From: an uncultured Bacillota bacterium | GTDB taxonomy: Bacteria > Bacillota_I > Bacilli_A > RF39 > UBA660 | NCBI GenBank assembly: GCA_947383065.1 | Contig: CANDCB010000012.1 | Coordinates: 1 to 10,802, forward strand | DNA: 10,802 nucleotides | Direction: 5' to 3' | Part shown: piece after piece, positions 4,577-10,802 of the stretch | Numbering within the stretch: position 1 is the first letter of the stretch | Layout: every line of letters begins with the position of its first letter | The notes under the pieces: model-generated | Databases searched by the model: none | Told to the model about the DNA's origin: nothing | Seen by the model: the letters and a program-made list of their open reading frames with translations, nothing else | Made by a program: the position numbers and the translations under genes

Positions 4577-7279
4577 ATGGCAAACATAAAAAAAGATTCC
4601 GATAAACCTTCTAGTAAAAAAAATACTAATAAAAAGGCTATTACAATAAAAAAGGATTTAAAACCAAAAAAAGAAGTAAAAACATCTTTACCAATTAATA
4701 ATAAACCAGTAATCTTAAAAAAAGATGTAAAAGAAAAAAAAGTAAAAAAGAAAAAAGCTGGTAAAATTTTAAATATCATTTTGTCAATTATAATGTTTTT
4801 AGGTATTTGTATAATGCTTATTATAATGTCATTTGGTACATACATTGTTTTATCGGCTCCACCTTTCGAAGCTGATAAATTATACTCACAAGAAGCTTCA
4901 ATTATTTTAGATAAAAATGGTGAAGAATTTGCGCGAGTAGGAACTCAAAAACGAGAAACTAAAACATATCAAGAGTTACCACAAACTTTTGTTGATGCTT
5001 TAGTCGCTACAGAAGATTCAAGATTTTTCCAACATAATGGGTTTGACGTAATCCGCTTCATTAAAGCTTCTTTAGGACAATTAGCAGGAAATAGTGGTGC
5101 TGGTGGAGCTTCAACTCTAACAATGCAAGTTGCCAAAAACACTTTTAGTAAAAAAGAAGATGGTACAGTAGAATCAAGAGGTATAGAAGGAATTGTTCGT
5201 AAGTTCACTGATATTTATATGTCAATCTTCTTAATAGAAAGAAATTATACCAAAGAAGAAATAATAGAATTTTACGCTAACTCTTTAGAACTTGGTTATA
5301 ACTCTTTTGGTGTTGAACAAGCATCCCAAACTTATTTTGGTAAATCAATTTCTGATTTGTCACTAACAGAATCTGCTCTATTAGTTGGACTATTTAACGG
5401 GCCTTCTTATTATGATCCATATTATCATGCCGATAGAGCTGACTACCGTCGTGCAATCGTTTTAGATTTAATGGTTAGACATGGTTATATCGATGAAGCA
5501 CAAGCTGATGATGCTAAAGCTATTCCTATTTCTTCACTATTAGTAGATGCTGAAATTGAAGAACTAAATGAATATCAACAATTTTTAGATATTGTTTTAG
5601 ACGAAGTTAAAGAAAAAACAGGATTAAGTCCTTATACAACACCAATGATTGTTTATACAACTCTAGACCGTGAAATTCAATCCTATATGAAAAAATTAAA
5701 TAATGGTGAATTAGATTATAAATGGAAAACATATAAATATAATGACTACAAAGACATTGTAGACATTGGTATTGTTATTACAGATGTCCATGATGGTTCA
5801 ATCTCTGCTGTTAACGGTGGAAGAAAAAGAACTGGTGCTCGTGTATGGAGTAACGCCACTTATATAACTAGGTCACCTGGTTCAACAATCAAACCATTCT
5901 TTGATTATGGACCTTATATTGAATATAATAATGGAAATCCAAGTACTTTGTTCTTTGACAATAAAATGACCTTCTCTAATGGTCAATCATTACGTAACTC
6001 TGATGATACATATGCTGGTCAAATTACAATGAGACAAGCACTAGCTCAATCTAGAAACATTCCAGCTGTCCAAGCTTTTCAAGCTGTAGATAAAAATAAA
6101 ATAACGGAATTTGTTCATAATGTTGGGTTAGACTATTGTAAATATGATAATAACGGAAACGCTGTTGATTGCAATCTATATGAAGCAATGGCTATCGGTG
6201 GTGGACTTGGATTTAGTCCTAAAACAATGGCTGCCGCATATGGAACTTTAGCCCGAGGTGGTTATTACATTGAACCTTACTCTGTAACCAAAATTATCTA
6301 TCGTGAAACTGAAGAACCAGTTGAATTTAAATATGAAAAAACACAGGCAATGAGCGAAGAAACCGCTTATATGCTAACTGATATGCTTGTAACAGCAACA
6401 AGTCAAGGTATTGCTAGCAACTTCAAAGTACCAGGAACACAAATCGCTACTAAAACAGGAACTGCAACATATGATTCAGCAATTCTAAAAAAATATAATA
6501 TTCCAAATTCCGCATCGTCTGATAACTGGATTATCTCCTACTCACCTGACTATGTTATATCATGCTGGTACGGAGTTGACGTTCCAGGTCATAAAGTATA
6601 TACAGATTCATTAGCTGGAGCTATTGAAAACAAAAGGATTATGGCTCAATTAGGTAATAGAATCTTCAAGAAAAATTCAAAATTCTCAAAACCTAGCGGT
6701 GTTATTTCAGCCCAATATGAGATAGAAACATTCCCTGCGCAAAAACCATCTGCTTACACACCAGCTAATCTAATATCTTCAGAGCTTTTTAAGAAGGGGA
6801 CTGAGCCAAGTGGGGTATCGGATCGATTTGAACAATTACTAAATCCAACAAATGGTAGCGCAGAAGTAACTGGAACTCAAATCAATCTTAGCTGGAAAGA
6901 AATAAATGAACCTAATAGTATTAATAATTCTTACTTAGTAAATTATTTTAAAAGTAATTATGGACAATTTGCCGATATGTACTTAAATAAAAGATATAAC
7001 TATAATGAATCAACCTTAGGTACTTTAGGATATCGTGTTTATCTAGAGAATAATGGTAATTTACAATTTTTAGGTTTTACTTCTAATCCAAACTATGTAT
7101 ATAATTCAACTACTACAGGAACTCATAACTTTATAATAAAATCATCATATAGTATTTTTACATCAAATATGAGTTCAGGTTTAACAATCAAAACTGAAAT
7201 AAAAAATGAAATACCTATTATTCCTGAACCTGATGACCCAGTAGAAAAACCTGATGTACCACCAAATGAAACTAGCTAA
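4577..7279 (+). CDS. ponA: Class A penicillin-binding protein PBP1A/1 (glycosyltransferase-transpeptidase)
   Basis: A bifunctional wall synthase that polymerises lipid II and cross-links the glycans outside the membrane. In this 900-aa protein: a Lys-rich cytosolic tail (1-63, 24 Lys); a membrane helix (about 64-93); the GT51 domain with EDSRFFQHNG (146-155, catalytic E146), GGASTLTMQVAKN (176-188), RKFTDIYMSIFLIE (208-221) and IIEFYAN (229-235); and the transpeptidase with SxxK at S436-K439 in SPGSTIKP, SxN at S492-N494 and KTG at 626-628. A fibronectin-III-like region (about 757-873) and a Pro/Glu-rich tail follow. All catalytic motifs are intact. The start at 4577 has AAAGGAG upstream, inside the end of recU, so the two are co-transcribed. 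The basic tail is a plausible contact for GpsB, encoded nearby. It ends at a shared terminator. Confidence 0.97.
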   Translation: MANIKKDSDKPSSKKNTNKKAITIKKDLKPKKEVKTSLPINNKPVILKKDVKEKKVKKKKAGKILNIILSIIMFLGICIMLIIMSFGTYIVLSAPPFEADKLYSQEASIILDKNGEEFARVGTQKRETKTYQELPQTFVDALVATEDSRFFQHNGFDVIRFIKASLGQLAGNSGAGGASTLTMQVAKNTFSKKEDGTVESRGIEGIVRKFTDIYMSIFLIERNYTKEEIIEFYANSLELGYNSFGVEQASQTYFGKSISDLSLTESALLVGLFNGPSYYDPYYHADRADYRRAIVLDLMVRHGYIDEAQADDAKAIPISSLLVDAEIEELNEYQQFLDIVLDEVKEKTGLSPYTTPMIVYTTLDREIQSYMKKLNNGELDYKWKTYKYNDYKDIVDIGIVITDVHDGSISAVNGGRKRTGARVWSNATYITRSPGSTIKPFFDYGPYIEYNNGNPSTLFFDNKMTFSNGQSLRNSDDTYAGQITMRQALAQSRNIPAVQAFQAVDKNKITEFVHNVGLDYCKYDNNGNAVDCNLYEAMAIGGGLGFSPKTMAAAYGTLARGGYYIEPYSVTKIIYRETEEPVEFKYEKTQAMSEETAYMLTDMLVTATSQGIASNFKVPGTQIATKTGTATYDSAILKKYNIPNSASSDNWIISYSPDYVISCWYGVDVPGHKVYTDSLAGAIENKRIMAQLGNRIFKKNSKFSKPSGVISAQYEIETFPAQKPSAYTPANLISSELFKKGTEPSGVSDRFEQLLNPTNGSAEVTGTQINLSWKEINEPNSINNSYLVNYFKSNYGQFADMYLNKRYNYNESTLGTLGYRVYLENNGNLQFLGFTSNPNYVYNSTTTGTHNFIIKSSYSIFTSNMSSGLTIKTEIKNEIPIIPEPDDPVEKPDVPPNETS

Positions 7280-7312
7280 AAAACATGTAGAAATTAATTT
7301 TCTACATGTTTT
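7280..7312. terminator. Bidirectional terminator between ponA and nth
   Basis: A perfect 14-bp stem, AAAACATGTAGAAA (7280-7293) with TTTCTACATGTTTT (7299-7312), has a 5-base loop. It is flanked by T-runs on both strands. It starts one base after the ponA stop and lies 8 bases beyond the nth stop, so it ends both convergent operons. The minus-strand T-run is the better of the two. Confidence 0.9.
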
Positions 7313-7320
7313 AATTTTGA

Positions 7321-7947
7321 TTAAATAACTTTTTTATCTTTACTTTTACAATCATCATAAAAAGCACACTTCTGACAAATTGGTCCTCGAGCTTTACAAA
7401 TATAACGTCCAAATAAAACAAGTTGATGATGTGTTTTACTCCATAATTCTTTCGGAACTACTTTTTCTAATTTTTTCTCGACTTCTAATACCGTATCATC
7501 CAATTTTGCTATTTTAAGTCTTTTACTAACACGTTCCACATGAGTATCAACAGCAATAGCTGGAACATCAAAAAGATTTGATAAAACAACATTAGCTGTT
7601 TTTCTCCCAATTCCAGGAAGACTTTCTAAATATTCACGATTATTAGGCACTATACCATCATAATTAGCTCTTAAAGATTTAGCAATTTCAATAATATATA
7701 AAGACTTTTTAGTAAAAGAACCACAACTCCTTATAATATCTTCAATATCTTTCTTATTAGCAGTAGCTAAGCCATTTAAATCATATTCTTTAAATAAAAC
7801 TTTAGTAACTTCATTAACCCTCTTATCAGTACACTGTGCTGATAAGACAGTAGCAATAACTAGTTCATAATCCTTATTATAATTTAATTCACAACGAGCC
7901 TCCCCTATCATCTCATCTAACTTTAAATTAAAATTATTTATTTTCAT
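7321..7947 (-). CDS. nth: Endonuclease III (DNA glycosylase/AP lyase)
   Basis: A base-excision repair enzyme that removes oxidised pyrimidines and cuts the abasic site. Length of 208 aa is typical. Visible: the conserved VLSAQCTDKRVN (34-45); the helix-hairpin-helix LPGIGRKTANVV (110-121) with catalytic Lys K116; catalytic Asp D134 in AVDTHVERV; and the C-terminal iron-sulphur loop with C184, C191, C194 and C200 in the exact C-x6-C-x2-C-x5-C spacing, so a [4Fe-4S] cluster is expected. The ATG overlaps the dnaD stop by four bases (ATGA), and no strong ribosome site is seen, which suggests translational coupling. dnaD-nth is a conserved Bacilli pair; the ypoC gene that follows nth in B. subtilis is missing. 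Confidence 0.98.
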   Translation of the reverse strand: MKINNFNLKLDEMIGEARCELNYNKDYELVIATVLSAQCTDKRVNEVTKVLFKEYDLNGLATANKKDIEDIIRSCGSFTKKSLYIIEIAKSLRANYDGIVPNNREYLESLPGIGRKTANVVLSNLFDVPAIAVDTHVERVSKRLKIAKLDDTVLEVEKKLEKVVPKELWSKTHHQLVLFGRYICKARGPICQKCAFYDDCKSKDKKVI

Positions 7948-8606
7948 TCAGCACCCAACCAGTCATAATCAGAAATTTCTTGTTCTTTTTTACTAATAAC
8001 TTTATCTTTGTTTTTTTCTTCACGACGGTTTTTCAGATGATTATTCACATCATCCATCGTTTTAAATCCTTTTTTGCCCCACTCATATATAATCTTATCA
8101 ATATAACGAAATTGTCTTACTCCATTATATACAGCTTCCCTTAAAGCTCCCAAAATAAGTTCTTTCGGCGTTCCACTTTTAACCCAAGCATTAATAAACT
8201 CTAATTCCATAGGTGATAAAGTTCGACCAAGTTCACTTTCAAAAATTTTAAAAATATCATTTTCAATAACTTCTTCTGTTTCTTCCTGCATATTCAAAAG
8301 TATTTCTTCATATACACCATCTAACTTTACAATTTCAATTCTTCGCTTCTCAATATCTTTAACACTTTCTAAAGAAACCAACTCTTTAATCATTAAACTA
8401 TTAAAAGCTTCCATTGTATCATTCATATTAAGCCCAATAGTTTTACTAACTAAATCTATATCTAAAGCACTATTAAAATTATTGTCAAAAAACAAAAGCA
8501 ACAAAAATTCATTCAAACTAAGATTTTTATCAATTGCCAATTTAATTAAATAATCATTAACAACTAACTTTTTAGAAGATAAAGCTTTAAATAACTTCTC
8601 CTTCAT
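7944..8606 (-). CDS. dnaD: Replication initiation protein DnaD
   Basis: DnaD helps load the replicative helicase at oriC and at restarted forks in low-GC Firmicutes. In this 220-aa protein the N-terminal winged-helix part spans about 12-100. The C-terminal DnaB_2-type domain (about 115-190) includes FESELGRTLSPMELEFINAW and ends in the family's YxxxIxxxW motif at Y168, I172 and W176, followed by a charged linker and a terminal DYDWLGAE. Length is close to the usual 230 aa. The ATG at 8606 lies inside the end of cca (20-base overlap), with only a weak AGTGG upstream; an AAGGAG occurs just after the ATG but no in-frame start follows it. Translation probably depends on coupling to cca. The partners DnaB and DnaI are not in the window. 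Confidence 0.93.
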   Translation of the reverse strand: MKEKLFKALSSKKLVVNDYLIKLAIDKNLSLNEFLLLLFFDNNFNSALDIDLVSKTIGLNMNDTMEAFNSLMIKELVSLESVKDIEKRRIEIVKLDGVYEEILLNMQEETEEVIENDIFKIFESELGRTLSPMELEFINAWVKSGTPKELILGALREAVYNGVRQFRYIDKIIYEWGKKGFKTMDDVNNHLKNRREEKNKDKVISKKEQEISDYDWLGAE

Positions 8607-9702
8607 TTAAAAACCACTTCTTTCTATTATTTTTCAAATATTCTCTAATAGAAACATTCTCGTTTTCTAAATTTCTATGGAGGATTAATTCTTTTAATTC
8701 ATTATACACTAAATGAATTGTTCGATTAGGTTTAATGTTTAAAATTTCACATATTTCATAAGTTGTTATATTAATATCTTTATTTCTTCTTATAGGAAGA
8801 TTTTTATCTAATTCTATAATATATTCTTTATCAACTTTTAAAATACCTCCAGCAACTTGTGATATATATAAACCATAATTAAATAAAACATTTTCATCTA
8901 TCATACCATAATTTACTATATTTTTAATTATTTTTATATTTTCCCTTTCTTCTTTTGAAAAAGGAAAATCTTTTAATATATCAAGTTGACTATACATCCC
9001 ACAAATATCACTAACATAAACGATGTCATCATTAAAATTTATTCCTATTAAAGGTAAAAAAACTAAATCCCTAAGTAAATACAATCCTTTAAGAGCATTT
9101 GGACTAACCAATATTTTATTTAATTCATCTTTAACACGTTCTCTTGATAATTGACTTAAAAGATTTTTATTTTCTTTTAATTCTTCATATAATTCTTTTT
9201 CAATATTAAAATCAAGTACTGTCGCAAAACGAACTGCTCTAAGCATCCTTAATGGATCCTCTAAAAGTCTTTCTTTTATATTCCCAACACATCTTATTAT
9301 TTTATTTTCAATATCCTTCTTACCATCTAAAAGATCAATAATATTTCCTTCTTTATTCATACATAAAGTATTCATCGTAAAATCCCTTCTGTTAATATCT
9401 GTAAGCAGATTATCAACATACTCAATTTCTACTTTACGACGACTCCCATTATATTTAACCTCTTTACGATATGTCGTAATATCAATATGAAATTCACTAG
9501 TTATAATCTTTACCGCCCCATATAAATTACTAGTTACATTTATATCACTAAAAATATCAAGAAGATCTTTAACTTTAGCATTTGTACAAATATCAATATC
9601 ACCAGAAATAATACCTAATAAATAATCTCTAACATAACCACCAACTATATAAGCTTCAAAACCATTTTCTTCTATTTTTTCTAGTACATTAAATACATTC
9701 AT
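8587..9702 (-). CDS. cca: tRNA nucleotidyltransferase (CCA-adding enzyme, class II)
   Basis: Adds or repairs the 3' CCA end of tRNAs. The 371-aa protein has the class II nucleotidyltransferase order: GGYVRD (21-26); the metal-binding DID (35-37) and a later DITTYR (74-79); RRDFTMN (105-111) with DLLDG (123-127); and EDPLRMLRAVRFA (148-160). The EDxxR motif there (E148, D149, R152) selects CTP and ATP by protein side chains. SRERVKDEL follows at about 185-193. The C-terminal half is less conserved. Poly(A) polymerases share these motifs; I favour CCA addition because Bacilli normally carry one such gene and it lies in the same region as B. subtilis cca. The ATG at 9702 is preceded by GAGGG. 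It leads the cca-dnaD-nth operon. Confidence 0.9.
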   Translation of the reverse strand: MNVFNVLEKIEENGFEAYIVGGYVRDYLLGIISGDIDICTNAKVKDLLDIFSDINVTSNLYGAVKIITSEFHIDITTYRKEVKYNGSRRKVEIEYVDNLLTDINRRDFTMNTLCMNKEGNIIDLLDGKKDIENKIIRCVGNIKERLLEDPLRMLRAVRFATVLDFNIEKELYEELKENKNLLSQLSRERVKDELNKILVSPNALKGLYLLRDLVFLPLIGINFNDDIVYVSDICGMYSQLDILKDFPFSKEERENIKIIKNIVNYGMIDENVLFNYGLYISQVAGGILKVDKEYIIELDKNLPIRRNKDINITTYEICEILNIKPNRTIHLVYNELKELILHRNLENENVSIREYLKNNRKKWFLNEGEVI

Positions 9703-9719
9703 TTAAATCCCTCATAACT

Positions 9720-9728
9720 ATTATATCA
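9720..9728 (-). promoter_or_regulatory. Candidate extended -10 promoter of cca-dnaD-nth
   Basis: The minus strand reads TGATATAAT, an extended -10 (TGnTATAAT) without a good -35. The predicted start near 9713 falls at the GAGGG ribosome site, which leaves a very short leader and weakens the call. The rplS terminator lies upstream, so the operon does need a promoter in this 85-base gap. Confidence 0.4.
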
Positions 9729-9787
9729 TGCAAAATATTTATAATAATATTAAAAATAATAAAAGTGTTAAGTAACTTTATTTCCCC

Positions 9788-9813
9788 AAAAGAAAAGTAG
9801 CATAAATGCTACT
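9788..9813 (-). terminator. Rho-independent terminator after rplS
   Basis: On the minus strand the stem AGTAGCA with TGCTACT (7 bp, 4-base loop) is followed by TTTTCTTTT. It begins 9 bases beyond the rplS stop. It separates rplS from the cca operon. Confidence 0.85.
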
Positions 9814-9821
9814 AGACTAAA

Positions 9822-10163
9822 TTAATTTCTTTCTTTAACTTTATATTCCTTTTTCATTCCTTTTAAGAAGTTTAGTTTAGCACGTCTAACCATACCCTTC
9901 TTAACAACTACTATTTGATCAATAGCAGGTGAATTAACAGGAAAAACTCTTGTTACACCAATACCATAAGATTTCTTACGAACAGAAAAAGTTTCAGATA
10001 CACTTCCGCCTTTTTTAGCAACTACTAAGCCTTCAAAAGCTTGAATTCTTTCTTTTTTACCTTCTTTTACCCATACATCTACTCTTACAGTATCACCAAC
10101 ACGGAATTCAGGAATGTCTTTTCTTATATGCTTCTCATTTATTTTGTCTACTAAATTAGCCAT
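9822..10163 (-). CDS. rplS: 50S ribosomal protein L19
   Basis: L19 sits at the interface of the 50S and 30S subunits. With the start used here it has 113 aa, the normal size. Conserved blocks: FRVGDTVRVDVWVKEGKKER (about 20-39), IQAFEGLVVAKKGG (about 40-53), FSVRKKSYGIGVTRVFPVNSP (about 59-79), then a basic tail KKGMVRRAKLNFLKG. I chose the ATG at 10163 over the ATG at 10172. The AAAGG lies 9 bases before the former but 1 base before the latter, and L19 proteins usually begin close to the LVDKI-type helix. In many bacteria rplS follows trmD; here it is a single-gene unit with its own promoter, leader and terminator. Confidence 0.98.
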   Translation of the reverse strand: MANLVDKINEKHIRKDIPEFRVGDTVRVDVWVKEGKKERIQAFEGLVVAKKGGSVSETFSVRKKSYGIGVTRVFPVNSPAIDQIVVVKKGMVRRAKLNFLKGMKKEYKVKERN

Positions 10164-10241
10164 TTTATACATCCTTTCGTCTTTATTTTACTTACCAGAA
10201 AATCATTAAAATATTTTAAGCGGATTTCCCTCCTTTGAAGC
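10164..10241 (-). promoter_or_regulatory. rplS mRNA leader, candidate L19 autoregulatory leader
   Basis: About 78 bases lie between the predicted RNA start and the ATG. Low-GC Gram-positive bacteria are known to carry an L19 leader (a described Rfam class) at this place, thought to bind excess L19. Seen here: an AAAGGAGGG motif not followed by any start codon at working distance, a short GGA/TCC pairing around it, and a perfect 14-base palindrome TTAAAATATTTTAA (10206-10219). An ATCC in the leader could pair with the GGAT that overlaps the real ribosome site. I cannot confirm that the fold matches the known family; the assignment rests mainly on position. Confidence 0.4.
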
Positions 10242-10248
10242 AATTAAA

Positions 10249-10277
10249 ATTCTAACACAAAATCTCCTTATTGACAA
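10249..10277 (-). promoter_or_regulatory. Promoter of rplS
   Basis: On the minus strand, -35 TTGTCA (10277-10272), 17 bases, then -10 TAGAAT (10254-10249) preceded by TGT, which forms an extended -10 (TGnTAGAAT). This is a strong sigma-A-type promoter, as expected for a ribosomal protein gene. RNA start near 10242. Confidence 0.75.
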
Positions 10278-10389
10278 GTAAAACCAGAACTTTATCTCCT
10301 AAAAAATCATTTTTTTAAACATAAAACTAATACAATACCAAAATTAATAAAAATTGCATTTAAATCTTCATTAAAAAAATCTTTTATCT

Positions 10390-10802
10390 TTATATGTGAT
10401 AAATCTTATCTATCTTCCACGCTTTTTTTAAATTTATAACAACACCTGTCCCACAATAGGGACATAATTTATTTCCAAGACTTTTTATCGGCGCCCCACA
10501 ATTCTTACAATTTAAACTAACACCTAACTCCTCATTTTGCATATTATCATACACATAAATAAGTTCCGTATTAAAACGATCTTGAACTTTAATTATATCT
10601 TCACCTTTTTTAATATATTCTAAAGAACTTTGAACCGTTATTACACATACTCCCCTACTTTTCTTATAAGAATTAATAACTGTTTTATGAAATCTGACAT
10701 CACTATATCTTTCATTACTTAAAGATAGACTTTCAATTTCTGAATTTATTTTTGCTAAAAGACATTCAGTTCCATTATTTATCTTTACCTCACCATTATC
10801 TA
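10390..10802 (-). CDS. Zinc-ribbon protein, C-terminal part (gene runs in from the right edge)
   Basis: An open frame of 136 codons enters from the right edge and ends at TAA (10392-10390); its start lies outside the window. I do not recognise the protein with certainty. Visible: a mixed region with NGTECLLAKINSEIESLSL and GVCVITVQSSLEYI, then a zinc ribbon of two Cys-x2-Cys knuckles (CKNCGAPIKSLGNKLCPYCG), and a short hydrophobic-basic end (WKIDKIYHI). The layout, a C-terminal zinc ribbon after a small alpha/beta domain, recalls Tim44-like zinc-ribbon membrane proteins of Firmicutes, but this is a weak guess because the N-terminal part is missing. No clear terminator was found after it. The 113 bases between its stop and the rplS -35 hold nothing else I can name. 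Confidence 0.7.
   Translation of the reverse strand, partial: DNGEVKINNGTECLLAKINSEIESLSLSNERYSDVRFHKTVINSYKKSRGVCVITVQSSLEYIKKGEDIIKVQDRFNTELIYVYDNMQNEELGVSLNCKNCGAPIKSLGNKLCPYCGTGVVINLKKAWKIDKIYHI

Noticed and set aside
4561..4845. 94-codon hydrophobic frame on the minus strand
   Set aside because: Antisense to the Lys-rich start of ponA: lysine codons (AAA) read backwards give phenylalanine (TTT), which explains the Phe-rich 'membrane' protein.
4969..5208. 79-codon frame on the minus strand
   Set aside because: Antisense to the glycosyltransferase core of ponA, without a ribosome site or recognisable product.
9728..9775. 15-codon ORF on the plus strand between cca and rplS
   Set aside because: No ribosome site, very Asn/Lys-rich, as expected from random AT-rich DNA.
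10307..10400. Short hydrophobic open frame on the minus strand (NAIFINFGIVLVLCLKK)
   Set aside because: No start codon or ribosome site in the frame; it follows the stop of the zinc-ribbon gene in a different frame. A frameshifted tail is conceivable but the zinc-ribbon gene ends naturally.
1..10802. A new mobile, defence or toxin-antitoxin system
   Set aside because: I looked for transposase or integrase motifs, terminal inverted repeats, tRNA-linked junctions and toxin-like gene pairs on both strands and found none; nearly all of the sequence is explained by conserved housekeeping genes.

Overview
The window is an AT-rich (roughly 30% GC by eye) chromosomal segment of a walled low-GC Firmicute, best placed in Bacilli. 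GpsB, RecU, DnaD, a YmfM/RodZ-like protein and a type B RNase P RNA point to Bacilli. Tryptophan is encoded by TGG and TGA ends dnaD, so the code is standard and this is not a Mycoplasma. The bifunctional PBP and GpsB imply a peptidoglycan wall. An uncultured, AT-rich gut-type Bacilli lineage near Erysipelotrichales or the walled relatives of Mollicutes would fit, but genus cannot be read from the sequence.

Layout. The left part (1-3864) is read on the minus strand. In transcription order it holds a 30-codon small ORF with a perfect Shine-Dalgarno, gpsB, the RNase P RNA gene rnpB, a short rodZ-like gene, pgsA with its terminator, recA with its own promoter, a LexA-type box and terminator, and the 5' part of rny with its own promoter. 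From about 3988 to 7279 the plus strand carries recU-ponA. That operon meets cca-dnaD-nth (minus strand, 9702 to 7321) at a shared bidirectional terminator. Upstream of cca lies rplS (L19) with a strong promoter, a roughly 80-nt leader and a terminator. The right edge cuts through a zinc-ribbon protein gene on the minus strand.

How it fits together. The genes serve cell-wall growth and division (ponA, gpsB, rodZ), membrane lipid synthesis (pgsA), recombination and repair (recA, recU, nth), replication initiation (dnaD) and RNA processing or translation (rny, rnpB, cca, rplS). From what is known of Bacillus subtilis gene order, the window joins two blocks that lie apart there: ymfM-pgsA-(cinA)-recA-(pbpX)-rny, and gpsB/rnpB-recU-ponA-(ypoC)-nth-dnaD-...-cca. 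The genes in parentheses are missing here.

I see no mobile element, CRISPR array, phage or defence system; this is a housekeeping region. The points that most deserve a second look are the small ORF before gpsB, the rplS leader with a strong anti-SD-complementary motif but no start codon, the tight packing of rnpB between gpsB and rodZ, and reciprocal acidic changes at the RecU active site.
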